Positions 27,096 through 34,984 of a DNA stretch of 58,121 nucleotides are shown here, piece after piece (position 1 is the first letter of the stretch; the number at the start of each line of letters is the position of its first letter). The notes below the pieces were generated by a model. It ran no database searches and had not been told where the DNA came from. It saw only the letters and a list, made by a program, of their open reading frames with translations. This stretch comes from Bacteroidales bacterium (GTDB lineage: Bacteria; Bacteroidota; Bacteroidia; Bacteroidales; UBA1715). A program made the position numbers and the translations under genes. The stretch lies in the NCBI GenBank assembly GCA_017642535.1, contig JAGCOW010000010.1, forward strand, positions 1 to 58,121, read 5' to 3'.

Positions 27096-28535
27096 TTAGT
27101 CTTCGTTCTTCAGCACGTAGAGTATATCTTTGATCTGAATGAGTCGGATGATAAATGCTACGGCAAAACCTATCACACACAAAATCAATACGTTGTAAAT
27201 CCAGTTGTCGCAAATTCTGTCTTTTAGGAAATAGAACAATAACAGATTGGCAATGATGAAGATTGTCATTTTTGCAATGTCCTTGTATGGAATGCGGAAC
27301 TTGAAATACTTCAGCGAAAGCATAATCTGAATTATTCCTGTGAAAAATTGCGTTATCACTGAAACGACGGCAGCACCCCACGCTCCATATTTTGGAATGA
27401 AGATTGCGTTGAAACCAATGTTGCAAATCATACCTGCCGCTGCCATAATGTTCATCACTTTCATATTGTTGTTCGCGGTAAGCAACGTGCCAAAAATATA
27501 TGACGAGGAGATTGGAATAAAACCTATGATAAGCACTTGAAATATCTTGGCCGACGTGTCAATGCTTTCTTCGTACATCAAATCCATCAGTTCCGTGCTG
27601 TAGCTGCAACAGCCGATAACGAACACGAGTACGGGCGAAAGAAGCAATAAGAACGAGAATTTAGTGAATTTGCCGAGAGGCGCTTGGTCCTTGAGCATCT
27701 TTGCAAACATGGGCAAGAGCAAGGTCGCAAACAAATAGGCGAACATGCTGACTGCATCAAGTATTCTATATGATTGTGCGTAGATGCCGGCTTGCTTGGC
27801 ACCGTCGGGCAACATTCGCTCTATCATCACCATGTCGGTTCGCGTGTAAAGGCTCATCAACAGCGAGAGTAGGGCGAACGGATATGTTTTTTTTACAATT
27901 TGCAGAAGGAATTTCAAATCAAAATGAAACGAGAAACGTTTTGCTTTGCCAAGCACTATGCAAAATACTATGACACAAGGAATTGCATACGAAACTGTTT
28001 GTGCATACACGAACCATTCAATACAAAAATCTTCTCGGTGCGTGAGTAACAAATATCCACAAATAATAATCATTAACAATCTGTCAATCACAGAAATACA
28101 ACTGTCGGTCTTGTACATGTACGTTCCCGAAATGTTTGAACGCAAGTATAACAGAAATGAAAGCAGAAATTGATTTATGGCAAGAATGCCGAAAATCTTA
28201 AATTGCTCAAAACCAAAACCTAACGATGTTCCGACTATTCCCAACACGATGCAATACACAATTCCCAGCAAGAATTTCAGTACCACCATGCTCGAAAAAT
28301 ACTGCGGGAGCAGTGCGTTGTCCTGGGCAATGCTGCGATTGTTGAAGTTCGCAATACCCATATCGAGAATGATGTTGAAAATAATCGACAAACTGAACAT
28401 TGCCGCATACACGCCATAAATTTCTGCACCCACAACGTTTTGCACCGTTCGGTCAATGCCAAAAATGTAGAACGGCTTGACCAAAATGTTCAGGAAAAGC
28501 AGCAGAATCAGATTTGTAATAAAAGTCTTCCTCAA
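27096..28535 (-). CDS. Polysaccharide (O-antigen/lipid-linked oligosaccharide) flippase, MATE/MVF superfamily
   Basis: A 479-residue integral membrane protein with about 12-14 predicted transmembrane segments and the Wzx-like N-terminus 'L-V-K-P-F-Y-I-F-G-I-D-R-T-V-Q-N-V-V-G' (about 18-36) followed by 'Y-G-V-Y-A-A-M-F-S-L-S'. Such proteins move lipid-linked oligosaccharides across the inner membrane. It is divergent from the GT4/deacetylase/GT2 operon at 28799, which fits one surface-glycan pathway. Its stop directly abuts the stop of the aminotransferase-like gene. Confidence 0.85.
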   Translation of the reverse strand: MRKTFITNLILLLFLNILVKPFYIFGIDRTVQNVVGAEIYGVYAAMFSLSIIFNIILDMGIANFNNRSIAQDNALLPQYFSSMVVLKFLLGIVYCIVLGIVGTSLGFGFEQFKIFGILAINQFLLSFLLYLRSNISGTYMYKTDSCISVIDRLLMIIICGYLLLTHREDFCIEWFVYAQTVSYAIPCVIVFCIVLGKAKRFSFHFDLKFLLQIVKKTYPFALLSLLMSLYTRTDMVMIERMLPDGAKQAGIYAQSYRILDAVSMFAYLFATLLLPMFAKMLKDQAPLGKFTKFSFLLLLSPVLVFVIGCCSYSTELMDLMYEESIDTSAKIFQVLIIGFIPISSSYIFGTLLTANNNMKVMNIMAAAGMICNIGFNAIFIPKYGAWGAAVVSVITQFFTGIIQIMLSLKYFKFRIPYKDIAKMTIFIIANLLLFYFLKDRICDNWIYNVLILCVIGFAVAFIIRLIQIKDILYVLKNED

Positions 28536-28616
28536 AACGAATCAATTTTCGATACACAAAAGTACATTTTTTCTGGTCAGTATTACTTTTTCTCTTGAAA
28601 GAAAATGAATGTCATT

Positions 28617-28665
28617 CCGTTGATGGGGAATGTGAGGTAAGGAATCTCGTCTGGAATACGCCCGC
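28617..28665. repeat. Possible degenerate REP-like intergenic element
   Basis: In the 263-bp gap 28536-28798 the segment with GTCATTCCG, GGGGAATGTGAGG and GGAATCTCG resembles the CATTCCG/CGGAATGA repeat at 35816-35843. The rest of the gap shows only the promoter of the gene at 28799. Confidence 0.35.
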
Positions 28666-28760
28666 AAATCACGGAAAATGTGCCGATGTCTCAAATTTCA
28701 ATGCGAATGGCCTGACCAATTAGAATTTTTTTTCCCCTTGGGGAGAATAGTCAACATATA

Positions 28761-28793
28761 TTGACTAAATCATCATAAAAATTCGTTCCTTTG
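28761..28793 (+). promoter_or_regulatory. Probable promoter of the glycosyltransferase operon
   Basis: TTG at 28761-28763 and TTCCTTTG at 28786-28793, a one-base variant of TAnnTTTG, are 22 bp apart. The box ends 5 nt before the ATG at 28799, so the transcript would be leaderless or nearly so. Confidence 0.45.
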
Positions 28794-28798
28794 CAAAT

Positions 28799-29926
28799 AT
28801 GAAAATTGTAATCAACACACGGTTGCTTATAAAAGGCAGAATTGACGGAATTTCACGTTTTACGTACGAAACCATCAAGCGTATTTGCGTGAATCATCCC
28901 GAACATCAGTTCTATTTGTTGTTCGACAGAATGTATGACAAGAGTTTTATCTTCTCCGAAAACGTAAAACCTGTCATCGTTCCGTTTCAGGCACGACATC
29001 CGTTTTTGTGGTGGTTTTGGTTTCATTCGCAGGTGCCTCGTGTGCTAAGGGCGTTGCAACCAGACGTGTTCGTCTCTACCGACGGATATAGCGTGGTGGA
29101 GTCGCCTTGTGCCGTGGTCGATGTTATTCACGACTTGAATTTTGAGCATTATCCGGAACATTTGCCAAGACTGGTTCGAAATTATTATAAAAAGTATTTT
29201 CCGCAGTACGCTCGCTGTGCAACAAGAATTGCAACAGTTTCGGAATTTTCGCGGAACGACATACATACGTTGTACAATGTTCCCCTCGAAAAAATTGATG
29301 TCGTGTACAACGGCGTGAGCGGGGCTTTTCAACCGCTCATTGAAGCGGAAAAGAAATTGATTCGCCAAAAATATACAAATTCGTGTGAGTATTTTGTGTA
29401 TGCGGGCTCGCTGCATCCACGAAAGAACATCGAGAATCTTTTCCGTGCATTTGCAGTTTTCAAGGAAAAGACAAATTCCGACATGAAAATGGTTGTGGTA
29501 GGCGAGGCAATGTTTCTGGCAAAAAGCATTCAGTCGGTTTACGACAAACATCCCTACAAAAAAGATATCGTGTTCACGGGGCGTGTATCTGACAAGGATA
29601 TGAATTATCTTGTCGGTGCTTCGTATGCCATGACGTATGTTCCTTATTTTGAAGGATTTGGCATTCCAATTTTGGAAGCCTTTGCGTGTGGCATTCCTGT
29701 CATCACTTCAAATTGCACCTCTATGCCCGAAGTTGCAGGCGAGGCGGCTCTTCTGTGCGAACCGCAGGATGTCTCCTCGATTGCCGATGCAATGATTCAA
29801 TTAAGTCAGAATCAGGAATTGTACGAACAATTGCGTAACAATGCGAAGATGCAATTGGAACGCTTTTCGTGGGATAAGACAGCCGATTTGTTGTGGAATT
29901 GTATAGAAAAATCTGTTGAGAAATGA
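28799..29926 (+). CDS. GT4 family glycosyltransferase
   Basis: A 375-residue GT-B glycosyltransferase. The N-terminal domain opens with 'I-N-T-R-L-L-I-K-G-R-I-D-G-I-S-R-F' (donor/acceptor glycine loop). The C-terminal nucleotide-sugar domain has 'Y-A-G-S-L-H-P-R-K-N-I' (about 200-210) and the E-x7-E motif 'E-G-F-G-I-P-I-L-E-A' (about 284-293). It probably adds a sugar (often mannose) from a nucleotide donor in cell-surface glycan synthesis. It is first in a three-gene operon, and its stop overlaps the deacetylase start as ATGA. Confidence 0.88.
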   Translation: MKIVINTRLLIKGRIDGISRFTYETIKRICVNHPEHQFYLLFDRMYDKSFIFSENVKPVIVPFQARHPFLWWFWFHSQVPRVLRALQPDVFVSTDGYSVVESPCAVVDVIHDLNFEHYPEHLPRLVRNYYKKYFPQYARCATRIATVSEFSRNDIHTLYNVPLEKIDVVYNGVSGAFQPLIEAEKKLIRQKYTNSCEYFVYAGSLHPRKNIENLFRAFAVFKEKTNSDMKMVVVGEAMFLAKSIQSVYDKHPYKKDIVFTGRVSDKDMNYLVGASYAMTYVPYFEGFGIPILEAFACGIPVITSNCTSMPEVAGEAALLCEPQDVSSIADAMIQLSQNQELYEQLRNNAKMQLERFSWDKTADLLWNCIEKSVEK

Positions 29927-30564
29927 GACAACCAATATTTGACGTAACTAAAGCGCAACCGCCAGTTGTAGGAGAATTGGCGTATCGGCGTGCTCATTTC
30001 CGACTGCCCAAGGAGCAAAAAACCGTGTATCTGACGTTTGACGACGGTCCAGTTCCCGTTTATACTCCTCAGGTCCTGAACATTTTGCAAGAATATAATG
30101 TTCCGGCAACATTTTTTATGGTGGGTGAGAATGTATATAAATTTCCCGATGTGTATGAACAAGTGAAAAATGCTGGTCACGCATTCGGTTCGCATACTTA
30201 CAATCATTTGAAAGGTTGGGTAACCGACAATAAAACGTACGTTGAAAACGTTGAAAAAGGTGTTGCGGTTGTCGGCAGCAATTTGTTCCGCCCTCCGTAT
30301 GGAAAAATAGGTCCTTTGCAGGCGAGACGGCTGTACGACCACTTGCACATTATTATGTGGGACGTGCTCACTATGGATTACGACCATAATTTGTCGGGAG
30401 AGGATTGCTTTCAAAACGTGAGGAATTATGTGAGAAACGGTTCCATTATCGTGTTTCACGATTCGCCAAAATCGGAGAAAAACTTGTTGTACGCTTTGCC
30501 TAAAACAATAGAGTATTTACAGAAAGAAAACTATTTGTTTGCACCAATACAGTTCGAGGAATGA
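29923..30564 (+). CDS. Polysaccharide deacetylase (NodB-like, CE4)
   Basis: A 213-residue single-domain CE4 deacetylase with all five motifs: 'T-F-D-D-G-P' (about 39-44, catalytic base and metal Asp), 'S-H-T-Y-N-H' (about 89-94, metal His pair), 'R-P-P-Y-G' (about 124-128), 'M-W-D-V-L-T-M-D-Y-D' (about 145-154) and 'I-V-F-H-D-S' (about 177-182, catalytic His). It removes N- or O-acetyl groups from polysaccharide. No signal peptide is visible, so it may act on a cytoplasmic or lipid-linked intermediate. It overlaps both neighbours by 4 nt (ATGA), giving tight coupling. Confidence 0.9.
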   Translation: MRQPIFDVTKAQPPVVGELAYRRAHFRLPKEQKTVYLTFDDGPVPVYTPQVLNILQEYNVPATFFMVGENVYKFPDVYEQVKNAGHAFGSHTYNHLKGWVTDNKTYVENVEKGVAVVGSNLFRPPYGKIGPLQARRLYDHLHIIMWDVLTMDYDHNLSGEDCFQNVRNYVRNGSIIVFHDSPKSEKNLLYALPKTIEYLQKENYLFAPIQFEE

Positions 30565-31436
30565 AATTGTCAGTCGTCATAGTGAATTACAATGTTAAGG
30601 AAGAACTGACCTTCTGTCTGTCTTCGGTGCAACAAGCTCTGCAAGACATTGAAGGTGAGGTTTTTGTGGTTGACAATCATTCTGCCGATGGTTCGTGCGA
30701 TGTGATAAAAACATTGTTTCCCTGGGTTACGCTTATTGAAAATGCCGAGAATCTTGGTTTTGCCCGTGCAAACAATATTGCCATAAAAAAATCGTGCGGA
30801 GAATATGTCCTGTTGTTAAATCCCGATACTGTGGTTGAGCAAGACACGTTTTCAAAAATGCTTGCTTTTATGGACGAACACGATAATTGCGGCGGTTTGG
30901 GCGTGAAAATGTTGGATGCACAAGGAACTTTTCTTCCTGAATCAAAACGAGGAATTCCCACACCGTGGGTGGCTTTTTGCAAGCTGTTCGGGTTGTATAA
31001 GCTATTCCCAAAGTCAGAAAAATGTAATCGCTATTATCTTTCAAACATTCCACAAGACTTGGTGGCTGAGGTTGAAATTCTGGCGGGAGCGTGTATGCTC
31101 CTTCGTAAATCGGTGCTCGATGAGGTGGGATTGCTTGACGAGACGTATTTCTTGTACGGCGAAGATGTTGATATCTCGTATCGCATTCTGCAAGCAGGTT
31201 ACAAGAATTATTATTTCCCCGAAACCAGCATCATACATCTCAAAGGCGCAAGCACCAAGAAATTGGAGGTGAAAAGCGTTCGGGAATTTTATCGCTCTAT
31301 GGAGATTTTTTGCGAACGACATTTCACGCAGTACAACAAATTGTTCCTACTTTTCGTAAAAATTGGAATCAATGTGCGAATGGTTTTTGCAATGCTGGGA
31401 TTGTTTGTTCGTAAACTTTTTACAAAAACACAGTAG
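30561..31436 (+). CDS. GT2 family glycosyltransferase (rhamnosyltransferase-like)
   Basis: A 291-residue GT-A glycosyltransferase. It opens 'S-V-V-I-V-N-Y-N-V-K-E-E-L' (about 3-15), with 'V-D-N-H-S-A-D-G-S' (about 36-44), a DxD-like 'L-N-P-D-T-V-V' (about 88-94) and 'G-A-C-M-L-L-R' (about 175-181). A hydrophobic tail at about 258-282 may contact the membrane. The family transfers rhamnose or similar sugars to cell-surface glycans. It overlaps the deacetylase start by ATGA. Its TAG stop lies inside a palindromic repeat (31433-31460). Confidence 0.88.
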   Translation: MKLSVVIVNYNVKEELTFCLSSVQQALQDIEGEVFVVDNHSADGSCDVIKTLFPWVTLIENAENLGFARANNIAIKKSCGEYVLLLNPDTVVEQDTFSKMLAFMDEHDNCGGLGVKMLDAQGTFLPESKRGIPTPWVAFCKLFGLYKLFPKSEKCNRYYLSNIPQDLVAEVEILAGACMLLRKSVLDEVGLLDETYFLYGEDVDISYRILQAGYKNYYFPETSIIHLKGASTKKLEVKSVREFYRSMEIFCERHFTQYNKLFLLFVKIGINVRMVFAMLGLFVRKLFTKTQ

Positions 31437-31460
31437 AAACGATGTGCACATCATCTCTAC
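31433..31460. repeat. Dispersed palindromic repeat, copy A
   Basis: A perfect core GATGTGCACATC (31441-31452) with imperfect arms GTAGA...TCTAC gives a 28-bp palindrome. It overlaps the TAG stop of the GT2 gene. Similar to copies at 31487-31518 and 57295-57318. Confidence 0.7.
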
Positions 31461-31486
31461 AACAACATCCACGAGATTTATGATTA

Positions 31487-31518
31487 TTGTACAGACGCGC
31501 CATGGCACGTCTCTACAA
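31487..31518. repeat. Dispersed palindromic repeat, copy B
   Basis: A 32-bp palindrome centred on CCATGG, with arms TTGTACAGACGCG and CACGTCTCTACAA; two of 16 base pairs are mismatched. It lies in the gap between the GT2 gene and the convergent gene ending at 31534 and could also fold as a terminator-like hairpin. Confidence 0.75.
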
Positions 31519-31533
31519 TATCATAATGAAAAT

Positions 31534-32193
31534 TCAACGACCAAGCAATTTCACAAACTGCTCGATATAGTATTTCAATTCGCTGTTTGCCGAACCGTCG
31601 TCTATGAGACTTTGTAGGCATGCTGTCACAGTAGTCCAACTCATCCACGCCTCATTTTCGGTTGTTAGGATGTAGGGTTTCGTTTGGTCGGGAGTCAGGT
31701 ATATCAGATGATTGCCTGCTGACGGATTTGACAGTTTTTTGTTTGCTGCTAATTGTGTCTCGTCGATTGCGTTGCAGGAAAGTATGCCTTCTATGTAAAG
31801 GTGATAGTCGCATATCCTGTTTTCGTTGAGGAATTTGTCTCCTGGGAAAAACAATTCAACCTCTTTTTCTAATTCGTTTCTTTTGTAACGCAGTTGTGCG
31901 GCACGCTCGTACTCTTGTTTTTTTACGAAGTCGGTTATTTGTCGGTTGAAGACTTCGATTTCCTGTTTCATACTGAATATTTCCGGCGGAATGACCGTAC
32001 TCCGAATATGAATCAGCGGACAGTGCTCATATGTGAGCTCAAGTACGTTGTGGACATCCGACGGAAGGTTGAACGCAGCACCAAAAAGTTTTTGTACGAC
32101 AAGGTTTCCACCTTTTTGTAGCACATGCAGAAGAGCGGTGGTAATTTTGTCCTCCGGCTTTGCATAATTTCCAAAGATATTTGTTAGCAGCAT
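31534..32193 (-). CDS. Unknown protein with a UVR-like (UvrB/UvrC motif) coiled coil
   Basis: A 219-residue protein not recognised as a whole. Residues about 75-115 ('K-K-Q-E-Y-E-R-A-A-Q-L-R-Y-K-R-N-E-L-E-K-E') closely match the UVR motif, a helical hairpin that mediates contacts in UvrB, UvrC and McsA/ClpC-type proteins. The N-terminal part, 'A-L-L-H-V-L-Q-K-G-G' and following, recalls the dimerisation region of Clp-associated proteins only loosely. The C-terminal half (about 120-219) is unfamiliar. No signal peptide. It follows the LRR genes on the same strand, 24 nt after the LRR gene at 32218. Confidence 0.65.
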   Translation of the reverse strand: MLLTNIFGNYAKPEDKITTALLHVLQKGGNLVVQKLFGAAFNLPSDVHNVLELTYEHCPLIHIRSTVIPPEIFSMKQEIEVFNRQITDFVKKQEYERAAQLRYKRNELEKEVELFFPGDKFLNENRICDYHLYIEGILSCNAIDETQLAANKKLSNPSAGNHLIYLTPDQTKPYILTTENEAWMSWTTVTACLQSLIDDGSANSELKYYIEQFVKLLGR

Positions 32194-32217
32194 GGTTTTG
32201 TTTTTTATAGTTATACA

Positions 32218-33462
32218 TTATTTATTCTTACAGAGTTTCTTCACCCAATCGGGAAGGTCTAACTTTTCACAACCTTCAAACGCCCGTTCGTCTATTTCCG
32301 TTACCGAATCGGGAATTGAAATTGTGGTAAGGTTCTTACATTCTGCAAATGCGCTATATCCAATTTTTTTCACCGAGTTGGGAATTGTTATGTGTGTAAG
32401 GCTTTCGCACCACTTAAACGCCCAGTTTCCTATTTCTGTCACCGAATCGAGGATTGAAATCTCCGTAAGTCCCGTGCAGTTGGCAAAAGAAATGTCTTCA
32501 ATTTTCGTTATGGAATTTGGTATGACGACATGGGTAAGTTTTTTACAACCGCCAAAGGCGTTTATTCCTATTTCTGTAATCGAATCGGGAATAGAAACTT
32601 CGGTAAGCCCAGTGCAGTTTACAAAAGAGCTGTCTTCAATCCTCGTCATTGAATTTGGTATGACGACACGTGTAAGTTTTTTGCAATTATTAAAAGCTCC
32701 GACACCGATTTTCTTAATAGAGTTGGGTAAAGATATGTTTGTCAATTCTTCACAATCTTTAAAAGCATCTTCTTCTATTTCCATTTCTACTACCGAATCA
32801 GAGATACATACTGTTGTGAGTTTTTTACAATCTTCAAATGCTCCTAATCCAATTACTTTCATTGAATTGGGGATTGTTACGTGCGTAAGGCTTTCACAGT
32901 GCGCAAATGCCCATTGCCATAGTTTTGTTACAGAATCGGGAATTGAAACCTCGGTAAGATTTTTACAATAAGCAAACACAGATGGTCTTATTATTGTTGC
33001 AGAACTTGGAATTGTTATCTGCCTAAGGCTTTCGCAATATTCAAATGCGTCTTCTCCGATTTCCGTCACCGAGTCGGGGATTGTTACACTTGTGAGTTTC
33101 TTACAACCCCTAAATGCAGATTTTCCTATTTTTGTTACCGAATCGGGAATTGAAACCTCGGTAAGATTCTCACAATAAGCAAACACATATGGTCTTATTA
33201 TTGTTGCAGAACTTGGAATTGCTATCTGTGTAAGGCTTTCGCAATATTCAAATGCACATTCTCCTATTTCCGTCACTGAATCTGGAATAGTTACACTTGT
33301 GAGTTTCTTACACTCTCTAAATGCATAACTATTAATTACAGTAACACAATCTGGTATTACATATTCACATATATTTTTATTAGAGGCTGCAAGTAATGTT
33401 ACACTTGTTCCGTCATCTTCAAACAGCACGCCGAATTCATCTTGAAAATGTATAGGTTCCAT
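32218..33462 (-). CDS. BspA-like leucine-rich repeat protein (about 16 repeats)
   Basis: A 414-residue protein made almost wholly of 23-residue LRR_5 (BspA/Treponema pallidum-type) repeats of the form 'L-T-x-V-x-I-P-D-S-V-T-x-I-G-x-x-A-F-x-x-C-x-x'. An N-terminal cap (about 5-30, 'D-E-F-G-V-L-F-E-D-D-G-T-S-V') is shared with the two LRR genes at 34140 and 34985. There is no signal peptide, lipobox or sorting domain, unlike typical BspA surface adhesins, so it is probably cytoplasmic. The repeats contain a 207-bp tandem duplication. A TAACTTTG promoter box lies at 33505-33512. Binding partner unknown. Confidence 0.88.
   Translation of the reverse strand: MEPIHFQDEFGVLFEDDGTSVTLLAASNKNICEYVIPDCVTVINSYAFRECKKLTSVTIPDSVTEIGECAFEYCESLTQIAIPSSATIIRPYVFAYCENLTEVSIPDSVTKIGKSAFRGCKKLTSVTIPDSVTEIGEDAFEYCESLRQITIPSSATIIRPSVFAYCKNLTEVSIPDSVTKLWQWAFAHCESLTHVTIPNSMKVIGLGAFEDCKKLTTVCISDSVVEMEIEEDAFKDCEELTNISLPNSIKKIGVGAFNNCKKLTRVVIPNSMTRIEDSSFVNCTGLTEVSIPDSITEIGINAFGGCKKLTHVVIPNSITKIEDISFANCTGLTEISILDSVTEIGNWAFKWCESLTHITIPNSVKKIGYSAFAECKNLTTISIPDSVTEIDERAFEGCEKLDLPDWVKKLCKNK
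32920..33333. repeat. 207-bp tandem direct repeat inside the LRR gene
   Basis: Two adjacent copies offset by exactly 207 bp (for example GAATCGGGAATTGAAACC at 32933 and 33140). 207 bp is three LRR units of 69 bp, so the frame is kept. High identity implies a recent expansion that adds or removes three repeats. Confidence 0.85.
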
Positions 33463-33492
33463 AATTAAATCAGTTAAATTATATTAGTTGAT

Positions 33493-34068
33493 TCACTTGC
33501 TTTCCAAAGTTATTTCTTCATTTTCCTTGCATGTAACCTTATCTATAATGAGTATTCTTCCTTTCCCCACATACAATTCATTGAATTTTTTTACGTCTTC
33601 CATAGAAGAAACAAAATTGGTTTTTTCTTTAAGATACGCAAAAACCTCCTCTAACGTAGAAAACGAACCTCCTTCCATACGTAAGATATCTTCGTAATAT
33701 TCATCTACACAACAAAATCGCTTGTAATATTTCCCCTCTGTATCGTTGGTTTCGCTACAAGGTCCGTCCTCACAACCTTTAATCTCATAATAAACATGTA
33801 CATTTTTAAAACGTTTCTCAAGTCCAAGTACTTCATTTATGCTCGCATTAACAGCATACGTTATAGTATTGAATGTTAAAACATTATGTTCTGTTTTATA
33901 ACAATTACAGACCGTTCCACAATTTCCGAGCACGTCATTGCGCCCTTGCTCCGACGAATGTTGTTCTTGCTTTTTAAAAATGCTTCTCTTTTCCAATGCG
34001 TTATAAATAAGGTCGATAGTTTCGTCGTCTCCTTCTATCGTAAAATCAACATCATACCAGCATGACAT
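33493..34068 (-). CDS. Unknown 191-residue protein between LRR genes
   Basis: Not recognised. The N-terminus 'Y-D-V-D-F-T-I-E-G-D-D-E-T-I-D-L-I-Y-N-A-L' (5-25) has the strand-loop-helix pattern of ferredoxin-like domains such as those of Api92/DUF1281 proteins; that is a weak resemblance. Several cysteines are clustered ('C-G-T-V-C-N-C' near 50-56, 'C-E-D-G-P-C' near 98-103, 'R-F-C-C-V' near 118), which might bind metal. No signal peptide or membrane segment. It lies 30 nt before the 414-residue LRR gene and 71 nt after the 253-residue LRR gene, all on the minus strand. Confidence 0.6.
   Translation of the reverse strand: MSCWYDVDFTIEGDDETIDLIYNALEKRSIFKKQEQHSSEQGRNDVLGNCGTVCNCYKTEHNVLTFNTITYAVNASINEVLGLEKRFKNVHVYYEIKGCEDGPCSETNDTEGKYYKRFCCVDEYYEDILRMEGGSFSTLEEVFAYLKEKTNFVSSMEDVKKFNELYVGKGRILIIDKVTCKENEEITLESK
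33505..33512 (-). promoter_or_regulatory. -7 box (TAACTTTG) for the LRR gene at 32218-33462
   Basis: The reverse complement of 33505-33512 is TAACTTTG, an exact TAnnTTTG match 42 nt upstream of the ATG at 33462. It lies within the last codons of the upstream 191-residue gene. Confidence 0.55.
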
Positions 34069-34113
34069 AACTTATTGATTTTTAGCGATTAAACACAAAT
34101 TTGTATATGTAGA

Positions 34114-34132
34114 GTCGTCATATTATGGCGAC
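34114..34132. repeat. Short palindrome between LRR-cluster genes
   Basis: GTCGTCAT/ATGGCGAC with an ATT loop, one G-T pair. It lies between the 253-residue LRR gene and the 191-residue gene and resembles the dispersed palindromes at 31487 and 57295. No T run follows on the minus strand. Confidence 0.4.
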
Positions 34133-34139
34133 TAATTCA

Positions 34140-34901
34140 TTACACTCTGACAATCTCCACATCATCGTTGAAGGAAGTCTCGTCAATTCTTGCGGTTTTT
34201 GACACCGTTACCGATTTCAAACTACAACCGAAGAACGCATCGTCTCTAAATTCCTTAACAGACGTCAGGGAACATATATTGGTCAATGCCTCGCAACCTG
34301 CAAATGCACCTTCGTCGATTTGGGTAACCGAATCGGGAATGTTGATGCTTGTAAGTTTAACAAGCCCCTGGAATGCCGCCATGCCGATTCTCGTCATTGA
34401 ATTAGAAAGAGTTACGCTCTGTATTTCTTCACAACCCGAAAATGTTGAACATTCTATTTCTTTTACCGAATCAGGTATGGTAATCTGTGTCAGGGAGATA
34501 CAGTTCGTAAACATCCAACTGCCAATTGTTGTCAGCGAATGGGAGAGCGTCACACTTGAAAGCGAGTAGCAGCCAAAGAACACGCCGTTTCCTAATTTTG
34601 TAACCGAATCCGGGATAATTGCGGATGTAAGTTTTTCGCAACTTTGAAACGCTCCATTTTCAATTGTGGTGACAGAATCGGGAATATGTATGTCTGTTAA
34701 CTCATGACATCCTAAAAATGCCCGATCTCCAATTACTGTGACACCTTCGGGAATCTCATATTTGAGCGGTGATGACGCTTTCTCCTTGTCTTTGCGACGA
34801 AGCGGACTGTCGTTTGAAACGCCCAAGATTTTTACTCCAGTTTCTGTTTGTTCAAATGATACACCGAACGTATCGGTCCATTGTTTTGTTGTTTCCATCA
34901 T
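34140..34901 (-). CDS. BspA-like leucine-rich repeat protein (253 aa)
   Basis: A 253-residue protein with a cap (about 1-45) and about eight 23-residue LRR_5 repeats ('I-P-D-S-V-T-x-I-x-x-x-A-F-x-G-C'). The cap 'T-K-Q-W-T-D-T-F-G-V-S-F-E' and 'D-S-P-L-R-R' is nearly the same as in the next LRR gene at 34985, so the two are recent paralogs. No signal peptide. The start may be the ATG at 34901 or the next codon at 34898; alignment with the paralog favours 34898. An upstream block at 34927-34954 is shared with the paralog and with dnaG. Confidence 0.87.
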   Translation of the reverse strand: MMETTKQWTDTFGVSFEQTETGVKILGVSNDSPLRRKDKEKASSPLKYEIPEGVTVIGDRAFLGCHELTDIHIPDSVTTIENGAFQSCEKLTSAIIPDSVTKLGNGVFFGCYSLSSVTLSHSLTTIGSWMFTNCISLTQITIPDSVKEIECSTFSGCEEIQSVTLSNSMTRIGMAAFQGLVKLTSINIPDSVTQIDEGAFAGCEALTNICSLTSVKEFRDDAFFGCSLKSVTVSKTARIDETSFNDDVEIVRV

Positions 34902-34926
34902 TACTTAATTTTTAAATTTTATACTA

Positions 34927-34954
34927 CAAAGAAATATTCTTAATGTGCGAAATT
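34927..34954 (-). promoter_or_regulatory. Shared upstream block, LRR copy 1
   Basis: A 28-bp segment differing at two positions from 35632-35659. Read on the minus strand it runs AAATTTCGCACA..., ending in TATTTCTTTG, which resembles a -7 element. It lies 25 nt upstream of the LRR start. Confidence 0.6.
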
Positions 34955-34984
34955 TCCATACAAGCAAGATTTTTTATAAAAATG

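Noticed and set aside
32218..33462. Regularly spaced repeats suggesting a CRISPR array
   Set aside because: The unit is 69 bp, fully coding, without spacers, and the protein is a clear LRR array; no cas genes are present.
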